Program-made: the position numbers and the translations under genes | Source of the DNA: Adineta ricciae | Lineage: Eukaryota; Rotifera; Eurotatoria; Adinetida; Adinetidae | Assembly: GCA_905250025.1 (NCBI GenBank) | Contig: CAJNOJ010000057.1 | Coordinates: 248,001-312,000, forward strand | DNA length: 64,000 nucleotides | Reading direction: 5' to 3' | Shown here: one piece after another, positions 61,111 through 64,000 of the stretch | Layout: every line of letters starts with the position of its first letter | Position numbering within the stretch: position 1 is the stretch's first letter | The notes under the pieces: generated by a model | Seen by the model: only the letters and a program-made list of their open reading frames with translations | The model's database searches: none | Told to the model about the DNA's origin: nothing

Positions 61111-62321
61111 TGATTATGACTAGATTGATGACAGAAAGAAGTAGAAGTTCTATTCAAAGAAAGAAATTGAATGAGTCAGAAAGATTGCATATGTCATTCG
61201 TTTGTTCACGGAGACCAATTGAAATTGTCCAAGAATATCCTGTAAACGAAATCTTCTCGATTTTTATATGCAAAACAAACATCTGGAATAATGAATCTTG
61301 AATAAAAAATAGTATTTTGAAAATTCGAATAGATGTCGTTAGCACACACTGTCTGTTACCATTGTGAAAGCCGATATTCATATATGTGTTTGCAAAGCTG
61401 TTATTCACTTCCATCCATCGATTTCTGTTCTGTTAAAAGATCCGTCTTATAACGTGTATCACGTGACATGAAAAAAAAATGCAGAGAATACACATGATCT
61501 ATCGTCTTGAACAATTTTTGATATATGATGCAATTAATTGATCTGAAAACAGCATAAATCTCACTCATACTTCTTTTGATGTTTTATCATTGATGATTCC
61601 GTTTAGTATCACTTAGTGTCAAACTGTGTTTGATATGTTTTTGTTCATCTTTATGGGCTATTCTGATAAAAGTATTTTCCTTTCGATATGATCGACTCCC
61701 TACGTGCATATATTTATGTCAATTCACACACACTCTCTATGCGTATCATTAATCTTGGACAGCGCAAACTTCATTTCTTTGATGTGTTCAAATTATGTTC
61801 TTTCTCGCACGTCCCAAAGTATTTTTTTCTCCTTTACATGCCGACTTCTAATAGTCAATGTATCAGAGAAGTTTATCCATGTCGGCTATGTTGATGTCAT
61901 GTAAGAACAAGTGCGAGAACTCTCTTGTATACATGCATAGAATGATCGATGTCTGACAACGAAAGGCACTTAATTCGAGATTTATGATTTTTTTTGTTTC
62001 GTCCAACGATTCATAAAGAAAGATGAAAGAGATGCGAAAACGATATCGTTATATGTTCATGAAAAGACAGATGAGACTGCCCACATAAACTCAATCGATC
62101 AAGACGATCGAACTTTTTCGCAACTGGTAGAAGAAGTTCAAAAACGAAACGATTGATAAGTAAAAAACAATCGATCATACGAATTAGGAAAGGAAAGAAG
62201 ACTCGCTAGAATATTCCATCAGCAGACACTTGTCAATCATAACAAGAGCAGAATGGAAAAAGAAAGAGCGACCACGTCGATCGATATTGGCTAAAAACGA
62301 ATCGATGTCTGTCGCTTTCAA

Positions 62322-62337
62322 CCAATGACTATATAAA
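62322..62337 (+). promoter_or_regulatory. CCAAT and TATA elements of the NET-family gene
   Basis: CCAAT at 62322-62326 and TATATAAA at 62330-62337 face the zinc-finger gene, about 180 bp before its start codon. Such close spacing of the two boxes is unusual, so only the TATA part may matter. Confidence 0.45.
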
Positions 62338-62341
62338 TGGT

Positions 62342-62402
62342 TTCTCTTTCTCTCTCTTTCATCTGTAATAGAGAGAGAGAGAAAAGAGAAAGACAGAGAG
62401 AG
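62342..62402 (+). repeat. Inverted CT/GA tract able to form a hairpin
   Basis: A TTTCTCTTTCTCTCTCTTTC arm (62341-62360) is followed after about 10 bases by a GAGAGAGAGAGAAAAGAGAAAG arm. If transcription starts at the TATA box just upstream, the hairpin would fall at the very 5' end of the mRNA leader. Confidence 0.65.
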
Positions 62403-62513
62403 AAACATCGTGATTTATGATCGATCGAACGCGCGCCTGTGTATGTATTCTTCTCCACCTTCAATCACTCATCATTTGCATTTATTCTCCTATACATCTA
62501 CACATTTGATTCA

Positions 62514-63303
62514 ATGACAATGTCAATGAAGAAACAAGAGCAACAACAACTCTATGGCGAATATATTAATCCAACAGTAAATTCTAGTCAAAAGTATTAG
62601 TAATTTACATTCAATTTCGATTGTTTAGATTGATCAATATCCAGCTAAACAAGAAAATCCTTTAGTGTTGATGGCACAAGCATGTAACAATATCGGGAAA
62701 GAATTATCGTCCTCCTCGACGATGTTAGTCACTTCAAAACAACGAAAATCAAATTCATCACCCGAAGTTAAGAAATCATTGAAACGAACCGCACCTTCGA
62801 CTCCTTCACCTCCGGCGAAGAAAATCTCCTTGCAGCAACCGTCGCTTCCATCACAAAATTCAGCTCCACCTCTATCCTCATCAACTTCATCGTTGTTGCC
62901 GCCAACAAATGCACAATCATTCTATTTTCCCCCGTCACCTTTCATGTTCGATTCACTTCTTCTCCATCATTTAAGTAAAACTTTCACAGCTTCACCATTC
63001 TTTCCAACACCGCCGTTCGGACACTCATCAAGTTCGGCATTTTCTCCTTCGTCGCAACGCTCTCCTTACTTCATGGATTCAATCTTAACACCATTGAAGC
63101 CTTCGCCACAGCTGCCAGCATTCGTTTGCAATTGGATGGAATCCAATAATCCCGATGGATTCTGTGGAAAACGGTTTGCCAACAATCTCAGTCTGCTTGA
63201 ACATCTCTGTACAGCACATACATCGTTATCGTCGTTTAAATCTTCATATCCAACATCTATATTTTCGTCGTATTATTCACCGACGTCAGTAGGAAAACTT
63301 TGA
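62514..63303 (+). CDS. NET-family zinc-finger protein (nocA / elbow / ZNF503-ZNF703 type)
   Basis: These nuclear proteins repress transcription during development, for example in Drosophila limb and tracheal patterning, usually by recruiting Groucho. Exons 62514-62576 and 62629-63303 give 245 residues. The N-terminal block PLVLMAQACNNIGKE matches the family PL.LLAQTC..IGK motif. A long Ser/Pro-rich part follows, with a basic patch (PPAKKI). The single atypical finger is FVCNWMESNNPDGFCGKRFA with LLEHLCTAHTS: Cys at positions 3 and 15 of the quoted block, then two His, as in nocA proteins. The protein is about half the usual length. I see no obvious FKPY-type Groucho motif. AATAAA-type signals follow after 63303. 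Confidence 0.88.
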
Positions 63304-64000
63304 ACAAAATAAAACAACTCTACAGTCATAAGGCGAGGCTCATTTTCTCTCTTGTTTTGTAAAATTTTTCAATTTTCGTGTGTGTGTGTGTGCTGTTGCT
63401 TTGTATGATTTTCGTTTCTCTCATTTTCTTTTGTATATATAAAATATCGATAAAACAAATCTTCGTTTTAAAATGAATATTAACATTCCTATGATGTAAA
63501 AAAGAGTGCATTGAATGTATTTATTCATTCATTTCTTTTGACGGGGTTATAGATGGATATTATATTGTCTCGATTAGTACACCTTGAATATGTCTTATTT
63601 GCTATTCTTTTCATTCGCGATGATGACGATACAGTGATTGATTCTCATGTTGGATATAATACACAATCAGCAAGTAAAGGTAAGGAGAAAGTTTGTCATC
63701 GTTTCTCTACATGTGTATAGATGACAAAGGAGTAGAGGTGGATCATCAAAAAGTCATTTATATTTTAAGCTAAGTAAAAGCGATAGAGACCACTTGAGAA
63801 TATGTATTGCTTGTCGTTTGATCTCTATGATCACAAACATAGTTTCGTATACCTAAGTCGACTCTCTCATCAAGGGAATAGACACAAAAGTGTCAATTAC
63901 AAATTCATAACGCCTTTAGAGAAATCAAATAACACGAAAAGAAAAGAGAAACAACGAAAGAGTCATTGAACTCACAACACTAATCGATTAGATTCGATGT
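63304..64000. other. 3' flank of the zinc-finger gene and end of window
   Basis: This contains a GT microsatellite (about 63379-63391) and no firmly supported gene. An ATG-led frame at 63553 with a strong splice donor could be the first exon of a gene running out of the window; it is treated under findings. Confidence 0.5.

Larger units (their letters stand above)
61111..62513. other. Divergent promoter region of KANSL1-like and zinc-finger genes
   Basis: This is 1.4 kb with no supported gene. It holds a CCAAT/TATA pair and a hairpin near its right end, listed separately. Short Phe/Cys-rich open frames at 61690-61900 overlap in two frames and are not genes. Confidence 0.5.

Overview
This is a stretch of nuclear DNA from a small invertebrate animal. 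Nearly every gene is a recognisable metazoan one: a ferlin, Gq alpha, CDK11, UBE2I, UBE2M, Tat-SF1, snurportin, microcephalin, EAF, KANSL1 and a nocA/ZNF503-type zinc finger. The genes are cut by very short GT-AG introns, mostly about 45-65 bp, with a few of 170-460 bp. The DNA is AT-rich and the genes sit 0.1-2.8 kb apart on both strands. This combination, with likely operons and splice acceptors placed just upstream of start codons, suggests a rotifer, probably a bdelloid. That placement is inference; no marker gene here proves it. I saw no rRNA, convincing tRNA, CRISPR array or intact transposon.

Layout. 1-7 kb: the 3' end of a ferlin gene, a small membrane protein that may be ATP synthase subunit f, a rhodopsin-family receptor and a tiny membrane protein. 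7.5-10.5 kb (minus): ribosomal protein S15 and G protein alpha-q. 12.3-15 kb: CDK11 kinase. 17.5-22.3 kb: a four-EF-hand calmodulin-like protein, the SUMO E2 UBE2I and an alanine-rich coiled-coil protein. 22.7-28.9 kb (minus): one large secreted or membrane-anchored maltase-glucoamylase with two trefoil plus GH31 modules. 30.5-31.4 kb (minus): a beta-class carbonic anhydrase. 32.3-35.1 kb: two almost identical direct copies of a neuronal-calcium-sensor-like gene, each with a perfect CRE palindrome. 36.6-38.5 kb: sialate O-acetylesterase. 39.8-45.1 kb: FAAH2-like amidase, Tat-SF1 homologue and NEDD8 E2 UBE2M. 45.4-48.7 kb (minus): an ERICH3-like protein with two PLAT-like domains. 49.4-53.1 kb: four small, probably lineage-restricted membrane or secreted proteins. 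53.4-56.8 kb (minus): microcephalin-like and EAF genes in an operon-like pair. 57-63.3 kb: a FAM13-like protein, snurportin-1 (its stop codon overlaps that of the converging KANSL1-like gene) and a NET-family zinc finger.

The genes do not form one pathway. Three themes stand out. First is compact transcription: two same-strand pairs with gaps of 78-87 bp, and polypyrimidine-AG sites close to many start codons. Second is calcium and G-protein signalling: a receptor, Gq, a ferlin and three EF-hand genes. Third is a group of unrecognised proteins (coiled-coil, dibasic-repeat membrane protein, small Cys peptide, tetraspans) that are the best candidates for undescribed biology. Exon joins were worked out by eye from reading frame, GT-AG signals and remembered family conservation; none has been checked against transcripts.
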